A stretch of DNA of 64,000 bases, from NCBI GenBank assembly GCA_964418645.1, contig CAYQME010000002.1, positions 1 to 64,000 of the forward strand, read 5' to 3'. Position 1 is the first letter of the stretch; each line of letters opens with the position of its first letter. Shown here in pieces: positions 16,160 to 25,013 of the stretch. The DNA is from JAADHG01 sp964418645 (GTDB taxonomy: Bacteria; Bacteroidota; Bacteroidia; Flavobacteriales; Flavobacteriaceae). The notes under the pieces were generated by a model. The model was not told the DNA's origin. It was given only the letters and a program-made list of their open reading frames with translations, and did not search any database. Both the position numbers and the translations under genes were made by a program.

Positions 16160-16981
16160 ATGAGAGGAATTACAGATACAGTAAAGCATTTATTAATCAT
16201 TAATGTGATAATGTTTATTGGTACAATGGCTATTGGGAATGGAGAGCTATTTTATCGTTTTTTCGCATTATTTTATCCTAAAAACGATCTTTTCCAGCCA
16301 TGGCAAATCATTACCCATATGTTTATGCATGGTAATTTTATGCATATTTTGTTTAATATGCTAGTACTTTGGATGTTTGGTACAGCTGTAGAGCAAGTTT
16401 TTGGAATGAAAAAATTTTTATTTTTTTATTTCTCAGCAGGTTTAGGTGCTGTACTACTTACATTTATAGTATATTATGTGCAAATTATTCCTTTTATGAA
16501 TGAGATTTCAGCCCTTGGTTTGCCTCATGAATTGATTAGTAAGATTATAAATCTAGATATTGTTAATAATAACATGTACCAAGGTGAAATATTAGTTAGA
16601 AAAATGCAGCCGTTATTTGCTGAATATGGTCAAGACCTAAATAAAATCAATTCAGATACTTTTAATGCGTTGTTTAATTTGAATGTTAAAACTAGTGGTT
16701 CTATGGTAGGAGCTTCAGGGGCTTTAATGGGTATTTTGGTAGCATTTGGTATGTTGTTTCCAGAGAGCAAGCTTATGCTAATTTTTTTACCAATACCTAT
16801 AAAAGCTAAATATTTTATACCAGGAATCATTATTTTAGATTTAATTTCAGCAATTACTGGTCAGTCATTTTTTAGCCCTAGTAATACGGCCTATATTGCA
16901 CACCTTGGAGGTGCTTTGACAGGATTTATTATTATGTTTTTTTGGAAAAAAGACCAATTTGATAAATACCGTTGGAACTAA
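16160..16981 (+). CDS. Rhomboid family intramembrane serine protease (first of two)
   Basis: A 273-residue multi-span membrane protease. The catalytic serine is in VGASGALMG (Ser186) and the catalytic histidine in AHLGGALTGF (His248); HMFMHGNFMHILFNMLVLWMFG, near residues 52-73, is the conserved helix 2 region. About 60 residues between helices 3 and 4 (EISALGLPHELISK...NLNVKT) are a soluble insertion, longer than in E. coli GlpG. Rhomboids cleave membrane proteins within their helices; the targets are unknown. It lies immediately before a second rhomboid with no spacer and 4 bp after mutL. Confidence 0.93.
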   Translation: MRGITDTVKHLLIINVIMFIGTMAIGNGELFYRFFALFYPKNDLFQPWQIITHMFMHGNFMHILFNMLVLWMFGTAVEQVFGMKKFLFFYFSAGLGAVLLTFIVYYVQIIPFMNEISALGLPHELISKIINLDIVNNNMYQGEILVRKMQPLFAEYGQDLNKINSDTFNALFNLNVKTSGSMVGASGALMGILVAFGMLFPESKLMLIFLPIPIKAKYFIPGIIILDLISAITGQSFFSPSNTAYIAHLGGALTGFIIMFFWKKDQFDKYRWN

Positions 16982-17866
16982 ATGAATTCGCTTAATTATG
17001 ACATAAAAGATAAACTAAAACGGTTAACTGCTTTTGAAAAAATAATAGCTGTCAATATTGTTGTTTATATAGTTGGTTGGTTTATTGCAAACTTATCGAG
17101 CCTGTCAAGAATTAATAGTTTGTTTTGGTTAATCTTACCAAGAGATTTTACAGATTTTATTTTAAAACCCTGGTCTGTTGTAACCTATGGATTTACTCAT
17201 GTTGGCTTTTGGCATCTCTTTTTTAATATGCTGGTATTGTATTTTGTAGGACGCTCGTTTTCTAACTTATTTAGTATTAAGCTGTCTCTCAATGTTTATT
17301 TTTTAGGTATTATCGTTGGAGGTCTTTCATTTATGCTTGTTTATACTTTATTTCCCAGTGGTATTTTAAAACTTGCAGGACCTTTAGTTGGTGCTTCAGC
17401 AGGAGTAAGAGCAGCTTTAATTTTCTTATGTGCTTATTTGCCAAAAAAAGAAGTGCGTTTATTAACGTTTAACATTAAACTTAAGTATGTCGGTTTGGTG
17501 TTAGTTATTTTAGATATTCCAGGGCTATTTTCTTTAAATGCAGGTGGAAGCGTTGCACACTTTGGTGGCTATGCTTTGGGTTATTTTTATGCCTTACAGT
17601 TAAAAAAAGGTATCGATATTGGTAAAGGTTTTGAATGTTTTATGGATAACATTTCCAGTTTCTTTTCTAAAAGGAAAACTTCTAATTTAAAGACTGTTTA
17701 TAAAGGCAAAAAGAAAGGTAAAGCATATGCAGGACATACTAAAGAGGAGTTTGGAGAGTTTAATAAACAAAAGAAAATAGATCTTATATTAGACAAAATA
17801 AGCAAAAGTGGTTACGACAGTTTAAGCAGCGAGGAAAAAGAATTTTTATTCAAAGCTGGGAAATAG
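16982..17866 (+). CDS. Rhomboid family protease with C-terminal cytoplasmic tail (second of two)
   Basis: A 294-residue rhomboid with THVGFWHLFFNMLVLYFVG as the conserved helix 2 region, catalytic Ser139 in VGASAGVRA and catalytic His193 in VAHFGGYALG. The usual GxSG reads GASA here. Six membrane helices end near residue 210. A soluble tail follows with basic KKKGKAYAGH and a final helical module (KIDLILDKISKSGYDSLSSE, then EKEFLFKAG) that I recall from many Bacteroidota rhomboids (DUF6576-like). Both start and stop abut neighbours tightly (0 bp after the first rhomboid, 8 bp before the next gene), so the pair is translated as a unit. Confidence 0.92.
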   Translation: MNSLNYDIKDKLKRLTAFEKIIAVNIVVYIVGWFIANLSSLSRINSLFWLILPRDFTDFILKPWSVVTYGFTHVGFWHLFFNMLVLYFVGRSFSNLFSIKLSLNVYFLGIIVGGLSFMLVYTLFPSGILKLAGPLVGASAGVRAALIFLCAYLPKKEVRLLTFNIKLKYVGLVLVILDIPGLFSLNAGGSVAHFGGYALGYFYALQLKKGIDIGKGFECFMDNISSFFSKRKTSNLKTVYKGKKKGKAYAGHTKEEFGEFNKQKKIDLILDKISKSGYDSLSSEEKEFLFKAGK

Positions 17867-17874
17867 TAAGTCTG

Positions 17875-18897
17875 ATGAAGAAGTTAAAGGGAATAGATAA
17901 AATAGTGTTCTTATTCAACTCCTTCATTGCAGTTATACTTTTATTATCTTATTTATTACCATATGCATCACCAAAAAGGTTTGCGTCTATTTCAGTATTA
18001 AGTCTAATCGTACCCTTATTTATTATACTAAATGTTTTGTTTACAGTATATTGGTTACTCAAGATAAAAAAGCAATTGCTTTTGTCTTTACTGGTTTTGC
18101 TTTTGGGATTTAATTATGTTACATCATTGTATAAGTTCACATCTTCAAGAAATATTGATACTGAAAATAATCTCTCAATTATGAATTATAATGTAAGATT
18201 ATTTAATCTCTATAATTGGATTCCTGAAGAACATGTTGAAACACAAATTGTTAATCTTATCCAAAGAGAACAGCCTGATATTATCAGTTTTCAGGAGTAC
18301 CAACCCCAGGATAATGTCAACCTGTCATTTTATAAGTATAAATACGAAAAAGTTTCAGGCACTCGTGTGCAATACGGACAAGCTATTTTTTCAAAGTACC
18401 CTATTATTGCATCAGGCTCTATCGCATTTCCTAATACTGCAAATAATGCTATTTATGCCGATGTTGTTAAGAATAAAGATACTATCAGAATTTACAACGT
18501 GCATTTACAATCATTGCGCATTGATGCTGATATTGATAATTTAAAAACCGATGATTCTGAACGACTTTTTAAACGTATTAGTGAAACTTTTAAAAAACAA
18601 CAGTTACAGACGGAGTTGTTTCTAAAGCATAAAGAAAAATCTCCTTATAAAATGATAATCTGTGGTGATTTTAATAACACTGCATTTTCTTATGTATATA
18701 AAGAAATTAAAGGCGATTTAGTTGATACTTTTCAAGAAGCAGGAAACGGTTTTGGGCGCACATTCAATTTTAAATATTTCCCAATTCGAATCGATTTTAT
18801 TTTGGTGGACAAAGCGTTTAAAATCAATGGTTTTAAAACCATTGAAGATAAGCTGTCTGACCATTATCCAATTATAACTAAGGTAAGTTTACATTAG
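17875..18897 (+). CDS. Membrane-anchored endonuclease/exonuclease/phosphatase family protein
   Basis: A 340-residue protein: three hydrophobic helices in the first ~85 residues (VFLFNSFIAVILLLSYLLP, ISVLSLIVPLFIILNVLFTVYW and LLLSLLVLLLGFNY) are followed by an EEP domain. Domain motifs are LSIMNYNVRLFNL, DIISFQEYQ (metal-binding Glu), IYNVHLQSLRI, IICGDFNNTAFS (catalytic GDFN) and LSDHYPIITKV (catalytic SDHYP). The fold covers DNases, sphingomyelinases and phosphoinositide phosphatases; no specific substrate can be assigned. It ends the plus-strand run and overlaps the convergent DUF6122-like gene by 9 bp. Confidence 0.9.
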   Translation: MKKLKGIDKIVFLFNSFIAVILLLSYLLPYASPKRFASISVLSLIVPLFIILNVLFTVYWLLKIKKQLLLSLLVLLLGFNYVTSLYKFTSSRNIDTENNLSIMNYNVRLFNLYNWIPEEHVETQIVNLIQREQPDIISFQEYQPQDNVNLSFYKYKYEKVSGTRVQYGQAIFSKYPIIASGSIAFPNTANNAIYADVVKNKDTIRIYNVHLQSLRIDADIDNLKTDDSERLFKRISETFKKQQLQTELFLKHKEKSPYKMIICGDFNNTAFSYVYKEIKGDLVDTFQEAGNGFGRTFNFKYFPIRIDFILVDKAFKINGFKTIEDKLSDHYPIITKVSLH

Positions 18898-19197
18898 TAA
18901 ACAGTCTACCCAATCGGCTATAATATGAATACATAATCCTAAGCCTAGTAGTCTCGTTTTTTTTGGAAGTAACTGTACTATATAAATACCAATAGCAATA
19001 TATGAATGCAATGGATGAAAATTAATACTACACCTATTCGGATCAAAAATTGGTGTTGCTAATAAATGATCCAAATCGATGAGCATGCTACTCAGCATAA
19101 TAAAAAATGCAAATTTCCATTTTGCGTTGTAAAACAGATATGCAATAATAAGTGGAACTAATACATGTATGCCATAATGTATAAGTGGTTGCAACAT
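18889..19197 (-). CDS. DUF6122 family small membrane protein
   Basis: A 102-residue membrane protein recognisable by the pattern MLQPLIHYGIHVLVPL, LIDLDHLLATPIFDP, NFHPLHSY and HIIADWVDCL. I recall this as DUF6122 in Flavobacteriia; the HYxxH, DxDH and H..D motifs resemble the metal-binding pattern of membrane-bound YdjM/LexA-regulated hydrolase-like proteins, so a metal site is plausible. The function is unknown. Its start overlaps the WbqC stop by one base, placing it at the end of the lepB-side operon. It overlaps the convergent EEP gene by 9 bp. Confidence 0.82.
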   Translation of the reverse strand: MLQPLIHYGIHVLVPLIIAYLFYNAKWKFAFFIMLSSMLIDLDHLLATPIFDPNRCSINFHPLHSYIAIGIYIVQLLPKKTRLLGLGLCIHIIADWVDCLLM

Positions 19198-19817
19198 TAC
19201 AATGAAAGCTTTTGAGAATGTAAATAATTTAAAGCATTAGTTCCTTCATTAAAAAGTAAATCTAAAACACTCAAATTGTTAATGTAACCATGCTTATTTG
19301 AAAACACTTGTGTGTAAGATTCAAAATGTTGTTGCTGTTCTTTTCTGGCATTTACAAGAAAACGTAAATCGTTGCTGTTAAGTATTTCTTTTTGATAGAA
19401 GTTAGTAGTTTTGTAATTTAAATCTAGTTCTAAACAATCTGCAATAACGTTGAGGCACTTAAAATTAAACTCCAGAATATACTGCTGTTTTTTATGGAAT
19501 AATGGTGCAAGCTCATCTTCGTAAAATTCAAAGAAGGGTGAGGTTCTATAAGCACTTTGTAACGATTTCCAGTGGGATAGTTGCCAATTGGAATCGTTAA
19601 CAATTTTCACATCTTTATACAGTTGTCTGTTTTTATGAGAGTGTTTTACAGGAATGCTTAAAGACAACTTTCCGTTAGCACCATAAATATAAGTTCGATT
19701 TCTATGGGTTTGTTTTTGGTAATTATCCTCAACTTCAAACACTACATTTTCAGCATTTACTATCCCAACAAAATGTGAGATATTTGGAAAGTATGTAGGA
19801 TGAATTATAATGTTCAT
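19197..19817 (-). CDS. WbqC family protein
   Basis: A 206-residue cytosolic protein of the WbqC family. Recognisable parts are the N-terminal IIIHPTYFPNISHFVGI, the phrase THRNRTYIYGANGKLSLSIPV, and WQLSHWKSLQSAYRTSPFFEFYEDEL. WbqC-like proteins occur in O-antigen clusters and next to lepB in Bacteroidota; their biochemical role is unknown, with sugar-nucleotide modification the usual guess. Here it follows lepB after 48 bp on the same strand and is tightly linked to the DUF6122-like gene. Confidence 0.88.
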   Translation of the reverse strand: MNIIIHPTYFPNISHFVGIVNAENVVFEVEDNYQKQTHRNRTYIYGANGKLSLSIPVKHSHKNRQLYKDVKIVNDSNWQLSHWKSLQSAYRTSPFFEFYEDELAPLFHKKQQYILEFNFKCLNVIADCLELDLNYKTTNFYQKEILNSNDLRFLVNARKEQQQHFESYTQVFSNKHGYINNLSVLDLLFNEGTNALNYLHSQKLSL

Positions 19818-19865
19818 ATTTAAATGTGACTATGTAATTACCATTAATACATAGACAACTTATTC

Positions 19866-21872
19866 TTAATATCTCTTAATTACTAGCGAATTAGCAGCAT
19901 AATCATGAATTGCTTTTTTCTTTTCATTACCAGAAATAGTAATTAGTGAAATCCAGCCAAGAAGCGCTTTTATAACAAATCTTATTAATGCTTTAGGGAA
20001 AGAAATATTTTCATCTAACTTTTCATCTTTTCTAACTGTAATTTTAGAAATTGTATGACCAATTGTTCCTCCTTTTAAAGTTGTTAACAAAGGATCATAA
20101 AGTATAAAGACTATTATTGAAACAACAATTTTTATATAATTTGGTATTGAATCAAACAAAGCAAATATTTCTGAAATAATGAACAATGCTGCGATTATAA
20201 TTATAGAATCGATTACTACTGCTTTAATTCTATCTTGAATTGAAGCAAGAACAACATCAGATGTAAATTTATTACTCAAGTCTGATACTTTATTTTTTTT
20301 CCACCATTTATTAAATAATATGTATCCAATTAATAAAACTAAAAAAGGAATAAAAAAAGATGTTGCTTTTCCACTTCCATTTACGGTTGTAAACATTCTA
20401 TCCCAGCGTATTTTATTAAAGCCTTTGCCATTAGAATTCCAACTCATCCAAATAAATACGGGTTTTCCAACCACATGATCAAATGGTACAAATCCCCAAA
20501 ACCGTGCATCTAAAGAGTTGTGACGATTGTCTCCCATCATCCAATAATAATCTTGTTTAAAGGTATAAGTGTTGGCAAGTTTATCATTAATAAATATTTG
20601 GTTGCCTTCTACACGCAAATCATTGTGCTCATATTCTGTAATAAGGCGTTTATAAAGAGGTAAGACCTCTAAATTAAGGGCTATCGTTTTACCAGCTTCA
20701 GGAATATATATTGGACCAAAAAAATCGGCATTCCAGTTATAATTTGGATCATGAGGAAATATACTCGGGTCTCTTTCTCCTTTTTTCTCTTTAATTGGTG
20801 TGATACTAGCTACGTTTGGATGGTTTTTGAATTTTGCTAACGCTTCATCTGATATAGCCGAAAAATAATAAGTGTTTTGGTTATTTATAATACGAAATCT
20901 ATCAGTGATATCATAACGATTAGCCATGACACGAGGATTAAACTGACTTGTTTTGGGTTGCACAAAATAGCTGAATTGTAATTGTGCACGGTCTGGTAAT
21001 TCATTTTGTTTCCCATTAATATAAACGTAACCGTTACGTACCTCAAGGGAATCCCCAGCAATACCTACACAACGTTTTACCAAGTTGGTTTTTTTGTCTA
21101 TGGGTTTATAATAATTCCTATCCACATTCGGATTGTTCATGTTATACAAAGTATCAGCTGGACTATTGAAAACCACAATTTCATTTCTGTCAATTTTTTC
21201 AAACCCTAGCAGTCTCAAATAAGGTAATTGTAACTTGTTTTTCCAAGATGTTTCTCTTTTAGAATAAACGTCACTAAACAAATATGATTTTTTATTGAGT
21301 ATAGGAAGTGTATCATGCACCATTGGTGCTGCTACTGTAGTCATTGGCACTCGTGCACCATAATTAAACTTACTTACAAATAAAAAGTCGCCAACAAGAA
21401 GTGATTTTTCTAAAGATGATGATGGTATTGTATAGGGTTGAATAAAATAGGTGTGGACTAAAGTTGCAGCAACAACAGCAAATAAGATGGAGCTTACCCA
21501 ATCGCCAGAAGATGATTTTGGATGCAAATCTCTATTTTCAATATAAGCAACATCAACCATATAATTTAGATAGTAATTATAAAGCCCTAATGTTGCAACT
21601 GCCAAAAAGGTATCAGTATATGTGTTTTTGCCAAAACTTCTAGCCGTTTCTACCCAAACCACAGGAAACATAATAAGATTTATTATAGGTAGAAATAATA
21701 AAATGGTCCACCATGGTGAACGATTAATTATTTTCATTAAGATAACCGCATTATACACTGGAATAAAAGCTTCCCAAGCTTTTCGTCCTGCTTTAATATA
21801 TAATTTCCAAGTACCTAATCCATGAATCCCCTGAATTAATAAGAAAAATATAAACCATTGCATTAGTGTCAT
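19866..21872 (-). CDS. lepB: Signal peptidase I with C-terminal RDD membrane domain
   Basis: A 668-residue inner-membrane protease that removes signal peptides. The N-terminus holds several membrane helices (residues ~1-105). The catalytic region has TIPSSSLEKSLLVGDF, with the nucleophile predicted as Ser153 and Leu in place of the usual following Met, and TNLVKRCVGIAGD with general-base Lys266. The later conserved boxes YYWMMGDNRHNSLDARFWG and VVGKPVFIWMSW are intact. A long insertion between the Lys box and the MGDNR box is typical of Bacteroidota LepB. After a transmembrane helix near 507-525 there is an extra region (about 540-668) resembling an RDD domain: IQDRIKAVVIDSI, TLKGGTIGHTISKITVRK and HDYAANSLVIKR. 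Homologues I recall end near 510-570 residues. It follows dapB after 65 bp. Confidence 0.93.
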   Translation of the reverse strand: MTLMQWFIFFLLIQGIHGLGTWKLYIKAGRKAWEAFIPVYNAVILMKIINRSPWWTILLFLPIINLIMFPVVWVETARSFGKNTYTDTFLAVATLGLYNYYLNYMVDVAYIENRDLHPKSSSGDWVSSILFAVVAATLVHTYFIQPYTIPSSSLEKSLLVGDFLFVSKFNYGARVPMTTVAAPMVHDTLPILNKKSYLFSDVYSKRETSWKNKLQLPYLRLLGFEKIDRNEIVVFNSPADTLYNMNNPNVDRNYYKPIDKKTNLVKRCVGIAGDSLEVRNGYVYINGKQNELPDRAQLQFSYFVQPKTSQFNPRVMANRYDITDRFRIINNQNTYYFSAISDEALAKFKNHPNVASITPIKEKKGERDPSIFPHDPNYNWNADFFGPIYIPEAGKTIALNLEVLPLYKRLITEYEHNDLRVEGNQIFINDKLANTYTFKQDYYWMMGDNRHNSLDARFWGFVPFDHVVGKPVFIWMSWNSNGKGFNKIRWDRMFTTVNGSGKATSFFIPFLVLLIGYILFNKWWKKNKVSDLSNKFTSDVVLASIQDRIKAVVIDSIIIIAALFIISEIFALFDSIPNYIKIVVSIIVFILYDPLLTTLKGGTIGHTISKITVRKDEKLDENISFPKALIRFVIKALLGWISLITISGNEKKKAIHDYAANSLVIKRY

Positions 21873-21937
21873 AACTGTAATTTTTTAGTTGTTAGTTTGT
21901 GCTAAATCTGTCATGTATGTTACAATAATAATACATC

Positions 21938-22642
21938 TTAACCTATATTTAACACATCGTTCATTGTAAAAACACCTGTCTTGCCTATTAACCATTCTAC
22001 AGCAATTATAGCTCCTAGAGCAAACCCATCTCTACTATGTGCTGTGTGCGAAATGGATATACTGTCTATTTGCGAGTCGTAATTAACATGGTGTGTTCCA
22101 GGAACATTATCAATACGTTTTGCTTCAATAGAAATATTATTGGAGTTATCCGCTTCACCTAATTTCCAGCTCTTATAATTTGTGTTTTCAATTATACCAT
22201 CAGCTAATGTAATTGCTGTACCACTTGGCACATCTATTTTTTGTATGTGATGAATTTCTTCAATGCTTGCATTGTATTGAGATAGATTAGACATCATTTT
22301 TGCTAAAGTTTTATTAAATTCAAAAAAGATGTTGACTCCCAAACTAAAGTTGGATGCATATATAAAAGCACCATTCTTTTTTTTAGCTAATGCCGTCATA
22401 TTACCGTAATCGTTTAGCCATCCTGTTGTACCAGAGACTATTGGAATACCATTGTTAATACAGTTTGAAATGTTGGTTACAGCAGCACTTGGAATACTAA
22501 AATCTATAGCTGCATCTGCCTCTAAAATATTGTATGACGTAGTGTCTTTATCAACTTTTATTACAATAGAATGCCCACGTTGTAATGCAATTTGCTCAAT
22601 AGCTTTTCCCATTTTTCCGTAACCTAGTAATGCAATTTTCAT
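21938..22642 (-). CDS. dapB: 4-hydroxy-tetrahydrodipicolinate reductase
   Basis: DapB reduces 4-hydroxy-tetrahydrodipicolinate with NAD(P)H in the lysine and meso-diaminopimelate pathway, and so supports peptidoglycan synthesis. The 234-residue protein has the nucleotide-binding GYGKMGKAIE at the start, DFSIPSA and SGTTGW in the middle, SNFSLGVNIFF at the hinge and the catalytic EEIHHIQKIDVPSGTA with its histidine pair and lysine. Length is at the short end, as in other Bacteroidota. It lies between DUF5683 (3 bp upstream) and lepB, a linkage common in the family. Confidence 0.96.
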   Translation of the reverse strand: MKIALLGYGKMGKAIEQIALQRGHSIVIKVDKDTTSYNILEADAAIDFSIPSAAVTNISNCINNGIPIVSGTTGWLNDYGNMTALAKKKNGAFIYASNFSLGVNIFFEFNKTLAKMMSNLSQYNASIEEIHHIQKIDVPSGTAITLADGIIENTNYKSWKLGEADNSNNISIEAKRIDNVPGTHHVNYDSQIDSISISHTAHSRDGFALGAIIAVEWLIGKTGVFTMNDVLNIG

Positions 22643-22645
22643 GCG

Positions 22646-23245
22646 CTAAAATTTAAAATCTAAAGTTAATCCTAAATTAGTTGTTGCATCAAATTGGTTA
22701 AAATTAAAATGCGGTTTTAATGCCAGATTATCATCTACATTAAACTGCAATAAATGTGCATCAACATTAGCATCAATAATATTTAATATATAAATACCAA
22801 CTGTTATTAATAGCGAAAGTTCTTTGTTTCTATTTAATGTTTGTTGTGCTCTTATGAGTCCATCGTTCGAAATGTTTGGAGTTGTACCTGAGCCATAAAA
22901 TTCATCGTCAGTAAAACCAGCTAGTCTTCTTTTAAAGGCATCTCGATAACGATTGTATTCATTATTGTTGTCTATATAAAAATATATTCCCGTACCTAAT
23001 GCAGCATAAACTAGAGGGATTTTCCAGTATTTTTTATTGTATGCTTGTCCTAAACCAGGAAGTATAGCCGAATAAAAAGCTGCTTTTGAAGGAGACAACG
23101 GATCAATAGCTTTTCTAGACGTTGTATCTTGAACTACAACATTTTTATCACCTAATGAAACTTGAGTAGATTTATCGTCATTTTGTGCGTAAATCATAAA
23201 AGGGAAAACGCAAAATGCAACTACATAAAGAAATTTACTTTGCAC
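22646..23245 (-). CDS. DUF5683 family protein
   Basis: A 199-residue exported protein with a signal peptide (FLYVVAFCVFPFMIYAQ). The family signature is visible in SPSKAAFYSAILPGLGQAYNKKYWKIPLVYAALGTG, split here as two pieces: SKAAFYSAILPGLGQAYN and KKYWKIPLVYAALGTGIYFY. Further membrane helices and YILNIIDANVDAHLLQFNVDD follow. The function is unknown; the gene is almost always next to parB and dapB in flavobacteria as I recall. Its start overlaps the parB stop by 11 bp, so the two are translationally coupled. Confidence 0.88.
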   Translation of the reverse strand: MQSKFLYVVAFCVFPFMIYAQNDDKSTQVSLGDKNVVVQDTTSRKAIDPLSPSKAAFYSAILPGLGQAYNKKYWKIPLVYAALGTGIYFYIDNNNEYNRYRDAFKRRLAGFTDDEFYGSGTTPNISNDGLIRAQQTLNRNKELSLLITVGIYILNIIDANVDAHLLQFNVDDNLALKPHFNFNQFDATTNLGLTLDFKF

Positions 23246-24134
23246 GTTGTACCAGTTTTTTTATTCTATTAAAATCTTCTTCAGAATGAAAGGGAATAGT
23301 TATTTTACCACTTCCATTCTTAGATACTTTAACGTTTATTTTATGTCCAAAGTATTCTGAGATTTCTTTGATTCCTTTTTTAAAGAACTTTGGAATAGCT
23401 TCTTTTTTAGAGGTATCAACGACTTTATTTTTATGATAATTTCTAACTAAACTTTCAGTATCTCTAACTGACAGTTTATGAGTGAGTATTTTTTCGTAAA
23501 TCTCTAATTGTGCTACATGGTTTTCAATGTTTATTATAGCGCGACCATGTCCCATGGAGATAAAACCATCTCGCATTCCTGTTTGTATAATGGGGTCGAG
23601 CTTTAATAAGCGTAAATAATTTGCGATGGTTGAGCGTTTTTTACCTACGCGATCGCTCATCTGTTCTTGAGTAAGACTGATTTCGTTAATTAAACGTTGA
23701 TAGGATAAAGCAATTTCTATAGGATCTAAATCTTGGCGTTGGATATTTTCAACCAAAGCCATTTCTAAGGATTCCTGATCATTAGCTATACGGATATACG
23801 ACGGAATGGTTTTTAAACCAATATTTTTTGAAGCCCTGAAACGACGTTCTCCAGAAACTAGTTGGTACTTATTAAAAGCAATTTTGCGAACAGTAATAGG
23901 TTGAATAACACCTAATTCTTTTATTGAAGATGCTAACTCACGTAAGGATTCTTCATTAAATTTTGAGCGCGGCTGAAAAGGATTAACCTCTATAACATCT
24001 AATTCGAGTTCAACAATATTGCCAATAACTTTATCTGCATTCTTGTCCTGAACCGACTTAATATCATTTGCTGGATCTTGTAAAAGAGCAGAAAGCCCTC
24101 TTCCCAAAGCTTGTTTTTTTGTTGCCTTCGCCAT
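23235..24134 (-). CDS. parB: Chromosome partitioning protein ParB
   Basis: ParB/Spo0J-type centromere-binding CTPase. The 299-residue protein starts with the conserved KKQALGRGLSALLQD, then has VNPFQPRSKFNEESLRELA (ParB box I), GERRFRASKNIGLKTIP (the GERRxRA CTP-binding box II), ENIQRQDLDPIE (box III) and a helix-turn-helix region (LTQEQMSDRVGKKRSTIANYL). It loads at parS and with ParA moves chromosome origins apart. It overlaps parA by one base. I could not find a parS-like palindrome near it by eye. Confidence 0.97.
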   Translation of the reverse strand: MAKATKKQALGRGLSALLQDPANDIKSVQDKNADKVIGNIVELELDVIEVNPFQPRSKFNEESLRELASSIKELGVIQPITVRKIAFNKYQLVSGERRFRASKNIGLKTIPSYIRIANDQESLEMALVENIQRQDLDPIEIALSYQRLINEISLTQEQMSDRVGKKRSTIANYLRLLKLDPIIQTGMRDGFISMGHGRAIINIENHVAQLEIYEKILTHKLSVRDTESLVRNYHKNKVVDTSKKEAIPKFFKKGIKEISEYFGHKINVKVSKNGSGKITIPFHSEEDFNRIKKLVQRAK

Positions 24135-24901
24135 TAATCTCCGTTTTTATTGATAATTTCTTTAGCCAAACTTAAGTAATTTGAAGCGCCTTTACTACTT
24201 ACATCATATTTTATTATGCTTTCTCCATAACTTGGTGCTTCACCCAAACGTACATTACGTTGTATTATAGTTTGAAAAACCATCTCATCAAAATGTTTTT
24301 GAACTTCTTCAACCACTTGATTGGACAGTCTTAAGCGAGAGTCATACATTGTGAGTAATAAACCTTCAATATCCAATTCAGGGTTATGAATTTTCTGAAC
24401 ACTTTTAATGGTATTAAGTAATTTTCCTAAGCCTTCTAAAGCAAAATATTCACATTGTATTGGAATCATAACGGCATCTGCAGCAGTTAATGCGTTAAGT
24501 GTTAGTAATCCAAGTGAAGGAGCACAATCTATTAAAATATAATCGTAAGCCGATTTTAAATGTGTAATCGCTTTTTTAAGCATATCCTCACGTTCTTCCT
24601 TATCTACGAGCTCAATTTCTATTGCTACTAAATCTATATGCGCGGGAATAATATCTACATTTGGAGAATTTGCAGTAATAATACATTCTTCAGCTGAACA
24701 GGTGTGCTCAAGAAGTTGGTAAGTTCCTGTTTCTACAATCTCCACATCAACTCCAAGTCCTGAAGTTGCATTTGCTTGAGGGTCAGCATCAATCAGTAAT
24801 ACTTTCTTTTCTAGTACACCAAGTGAAGCTGCTAAATTAACTGAAGTTGTTGTTTTACCAACACCTCCTTTTTGGTTGGCAATTGCAATGATTTTACCCA
24901 T
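24134..24901 (-). CDS. parA: Chromosome partitioning ATPase ParA
   Basis: A 255-residue deviant Walker ATPase of the Soj/ParA type. The N-terminal KGGVGKTTTSVNLAASLG has the signature lysine, followed by LLIDADPQANATSGLG (A' motif), YILIDCAPSLGLLTLNALTA (Walker B) and the C-terminal NVRLGEAPSYG. There is no N-terminal DNA-binding extension, so it is the chromosomal type. It forms nucleoid-bound gradients that drive ParB complexes. It is the first gene of the parA-parB-DUF5683-dapB run and has a 112-bp gap upstream to the SDR gene. Confidence 0.97.
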   Translation of the reverse strand: MGKIIAIANQKGGVGKTTTSVNLAASLGVLEKKVLLIDADPQANATSGLGVDVEIVETGTYQLLEHTCSAEECIITANSPNVDIIPAHIDLVAIEIELVDKEEREDMLKKAITHLKSAYDYILIDCAPSLGLLTLNALTAADAVMIPIQCEYFALEGLGKLLNTIKSVQKIHNPELDIEGLLLTMYDSRLRLSNQVVEEVQKHFDEMVFQTIIQRNVRLGEAPSYGESIIKYDVSSKGASNYLSLAKEIINKNGD

Positions 24902-25013
24902 TAAGTGATTAGGTTTTTATGCTGTAAAAATACGATTATTTACGAGTTTTAAAAATGGAACTTGTTAACATTTGGCCAACAAACAGATTGTTATATTTCG
25001 TAGAAAAGAGATA

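Noticed and set aside
23235..25013. parS site near parA/parB
   Set aside because: No TGTTTCACGTGAAACA-like palindrome was seen around these genes; parS sites may lie elsewhere on the chromosome.
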